Positions 21,874-23,278 of a DNA stretch of 23,278 nt are shown in pieces. Source of the stretch: an uncultured Eubacteriales bacterium (GTDB lineage Bacteria > Bacillota > Clostridia > Oscillospirales > Oscillospiraceae). How positions within the stretch are numbered: the stretch's first letter is position 1; the number at the start of each line of letters is the position of its first letter. Location of the stretch: NCBI GenBank assembly GCA_900547315.1, contig URGI01000028.1, forward strand, positions 1 through 23,278, in the 5' to 3' direction. Below the pieces are notes generated by a model that was not told where the DNA came from, made no database searches, and saw only the letters and a program-made list of their open reading frames with translations. Both the position numbers and the translations under genes were made by a program.

Positions 21874-22636
21874 AAGCTGGGACGAGGCCGCGGCGGACTA
21901 CCAGCGGGTTTTCCGCATGGGGCTGAACGACTATAACCGGCAGCTGCTGGAGTTCTTCACCTCGAACGGACTGCTGCGCTCCGGCTGCCGCGTGCTCGAT
22001 ATCGGCTGCGGCGTCGGGAAATACGGAACATATTTCGCCGAGCTTGGATGCGGCGTGACGCTGACGGACATTTCCCCAGCCATGCTCGCGCACGCATCGC
22101 GGAACATGGCGGCGTACGCCACTCCGTGGCGCATCGTCGAGGGCGATTTCGCTATGCTGAGCACGGACGAGCTGTCCGGCGGCGATAAATTCGACCTGTC
22201 GGTCGCAATGATGTCCGCCGCAGTGCACGACACGGCCGGCGTGAAGAAGATGAGCACGCTGACCCGCGGCTGGTGCTTCACGGCAAATTTTGTCGAATGG
22301 GCGCAGCCGATGCGCGACGAGTTCTACCGCCGGATGGGGCTGGAGGTTTCGGGCTTCGGCGCGGGGATGCACGACAGCGCAGAGGCGCTGCTGCAAGCCG
22401 TCCGCGGCGCGGGCTATGACCCCATCGTGAAATACGTGCCATACGACTGGAGCGACGACCGCAGCCCGGACGATGCCGCAGAATATCTGATAAAGCGCTG
22501 CGGCGGCGATGCTGGTGACGCCGCGCTCATGGCTCGCGCGAGAAAGATCGCGGCGGAGCTTGCGGACGAAAACGGCGTTTTCGTCGACAGTGTCAGCACC
22601 TGCGTCGCATGGATATACTGGAATACGGAGGCCTAA
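21860..22636 (+). CDS. Class I SAM-dependent methyltransferase
   Basis: The 258-residue product has the Rossmann SAM-binding motif I VLDIGCGVGKYG (about 45-56), an acidic ligand at the end of strand 2 (VTLTDISPAM) and motif II/III-like GDFAMLSTDEL and FDLSVAMMSAAVHD. No membrane segment is present. It starts inside the 3' end of the ATPase gene and is followed 1 base later by the FmdE-like gene, so it belongs to the importer operon. It may modify the imported compound, such as a metallophore or corrinoid-like ligand, or a metabolite using the metal. Its substrate cannot be told from sequence. Confidence 0.85.
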   Translation: MEQIKSWDEAAADYQRVFRMGLNDYNRQLLEFFTSNGLLRSGCRVLDIGCGVGKYGTYFAELGCGVTLTDISPAMLAHASRNMAAYATPWRIVEGDFAMLSTDELSGGDKFDLSVAMMSAAVHDTAGVKKMSTLTRGWCFTANFVEWAQPMRDEFYRRMGLEVSGFGAGMHDSAEALLQAVRGAGYDPIVKYVPYDWSDDRSPDDAAEYLIKRCGGDAGDAALMARARKIAAELADENGVFVDSVSTCVAWIYWNTEA

Positions 22637-22637
22637 C

Positions 22638-23141
22638 ATGGACATTCACGAGCTTTTTGAAGCCGCCGGCAACCTGCATGGGCATCTCTGCCCCGGCCTT
22701 GCCATTGGCGTACGGGCAGCCGCGGAGGCGGGCGGGCTGCTTCACGGCGAGCTGCGCTGCGCGATAGAGAGCCGCGCCTGCTGGGCGGATGGGTTCCAAT
22801 CGGTTCTCGGCGCGACGGTCGGAAACGGCAGGTTATGTCTGCGCGAGACGGGGAAGCCCGTATTCAATTTTTACGGCGCGGGCGGCGAGCTGCGGCTGTA
22901 TCTGCGTCCGCTGCCGAAGCTTGCGGATAAATCCGCGCTCATTGAATACATCCTTACCGCGCCTGCAGCCGAGATCTTCTGTTCCGGCATCCCCCATATG
23001 CCGTTCCCCGCCGCGCCGCAGCGCCGCGATGAGCGGCCATGCGCCGTATGCGGCGAGCTTACGCGTGAAGACTTCCTGCAAATAAGATGCGGAGTTCCCG
23101 TATGTGCGGACTGCGCCGAAAAACAATCTCCGGATCGGTGA
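22638..23141 (+). CDS. FmdE-like protein with C-terminal zinc ribbon
   Basis: The 167-residue product matches the FmdE family (linked to molybdenum/tungsten formylmethanofuran dehydrogenase operons). It has the hallmark HGHLCPGLAIGVRAA (14-28), then ESRACWADGFQSVLGATVGNGRL and GKPVFNFYG typical of the family core. A C-terminal zinc ribbon has cysteines at 135, 138, 151, 156 and 159 (CAVC ... CADC). The conserved His/Cys site (His14, His16, Cys18) probably binds metal. CGGAGG at 22626-22631 is 6 bases before the ATG. Stop codon lies inside a hairpin. As the last gene of a FecBCD importer operon it suggests metal or oxyanion handling. No formylmethanofuran dehydrogenase is present. Confidence 0.83.
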   Translation: MDIHELFEAAGNLHGHLCPGLAIGVRAAAEAGGLLHGELRCAIESRACWADGFQSVLGATVGNGRLCLRETGKPVFNFYGAGGELRLYLRPLPKLADKSALIEYILTAPAAEIFCSGIPHMPFPAAPQRRDERPCAVCGELTREDFLQIRCGVPVCADCAEKQSPDR

Positions 23142-23151
23142 TCCGGAGATT
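23125..23151 (+). terminator. Hairpin over the FmdE-like stop codon
   Basis: AATCTCCGGATC (23125-23136) pairs perfectly with GATCCGGAGATT (23140-23151) around loop GGT. The stop codon TGA (23139-23141) is in the hairpin. The following T-tract is poor, so termination probably depends on the next stem. Confidence 0.6.
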
Positions 23152-23155
23152 ATTC

Positions 23156-23197
23156 AGCTTGTCAAAAAAGTCCTGTGAGGACTTTTTTTGACAAGCT
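23156..23197. repeat. Palindromic repeat copy 2, likely terminator
   Basis: AGCTTGTCAAAAAAGTCCT (23156-23174) pairs with the right arm 23178-23197 around GTG, with one bulged T. A run of seven T lies in the right arm. The core is shared with the palindrome at 8085-8125. Confidence 0.7.
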
Positions 23198-23201
23198 TCA
23201 T

Positions 23202-23278
23202 CCGCCGAGCATTTTGATATTATCAAAATGCTGCTTTGCTCCAAAAGTCGTTGATGTATCAAGACTTTTGGACGGCGG
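23202..23278 (+). repeat. Branched palindromic element, cut by the window end
   Basis: Outer arms CCGCCG (23202-23207) and CGGCGG (23273-23278) enclose two hairpins: AGCATTTTGATA (23208-23219) with TATCAAAATGCT (23221-23232), and 23241-23255 with 23258-23271 (CCAAAAGTC/GACTTTTGG plus TTGAT/ATCAA, one bulged G). This is a cloverleaf-like fold. No gene is present; the outer stem may continue past the window. Confidence 0.6.

Overview
The window looks like a chromosomal segment of a GC-rich, anaerobic, Gram-positive gut Clostridium, most likely Oscillospirales (an Oscillibacter/Flavonifractor-like relative). The basis is the set of protein families (Firmicutes-type lipoproteins with lipoboxes, an ECF S-component, an MsmX-like ATPase, a DUF6320-like zinc-ribbon protein), strong AAGGAGG-type ribosome binding sites, AT-rich intergenic promoters in GC-rich coding DNA, and intergenic palindromic repeats typical of such genomes. 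No taxonomic marker gene is present. No tRNA, rRNA, CRISPR array, transposase or phage gene was recognised.

Layout. 1-276: AT-rich DNA with a 26-bp palindrome and a terminator-like hairpin. 277-5008 (+): complete branched-chain amino acid ABC importer livK-livH-livM-livG-livF, closed by a strong terminator. 5079-8065 (+): a two-gene unit with its own promoter, encoding an esterase/alcohol-acetyltransferase fusion and a zinc-ribbon membrane protein. 8158-9336 (-): an orphan MsmX/UgpC-type sugar-importer ATPase with a long leader, divergent from a membrane-anchored leucine-rich-repeat-like protein (9689-11368, +). 11414-11778: no gene; three palindromic intergenic repeats, the outer two being inverted copies of one family. 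11830-12387 (-): a Gly/Asn-rich lipoprotein. 12521-13585 (-): a C-terminally shortened MocR/GntR regulator divergent from an ECF S-component (13679-14191, +), with paired direct repeats between them. 14237-17751 (-): a heterodimeric multidrug-type ABC exporter preceded by a 20-residue leader ORF and an attenuator hairpin. 18001-18708 (-): a low-molecular-weight tyrosine phosphatase fused to a barstar-like domain. 18860-23141 (+): an operon of FecBCD-type importer, SAM methyltransferase and FmdE-like protein. 23125-23278: a dense run of hairpins.

How the genes work together. Most of the window is membrane transport: amino acid uptake (liv), sugar uptake energised by a shared ATPase (msmX), vitamin-like uptake (ECF S-component beside a PLP-binding-type regulator), drug or lipid export, and uptake of a metal, oxyanion or chelate (FecBCD plus FmdE).

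The most promising systems are: (1) the exporter with a leader peptide and mutually exclusive RNA hairpins, which resembles bmrB-bmrCD ribosome-mediated attenuation; (2) the FecBCD-methyltransferase-FmdE operon behind a CCCCCTAGGGGG palindrome; (3) the phosphatase-barstar fusion; (4) the esterase-acyltransferase fusion. All assignments come from reading motifs by eye; no database search was run.
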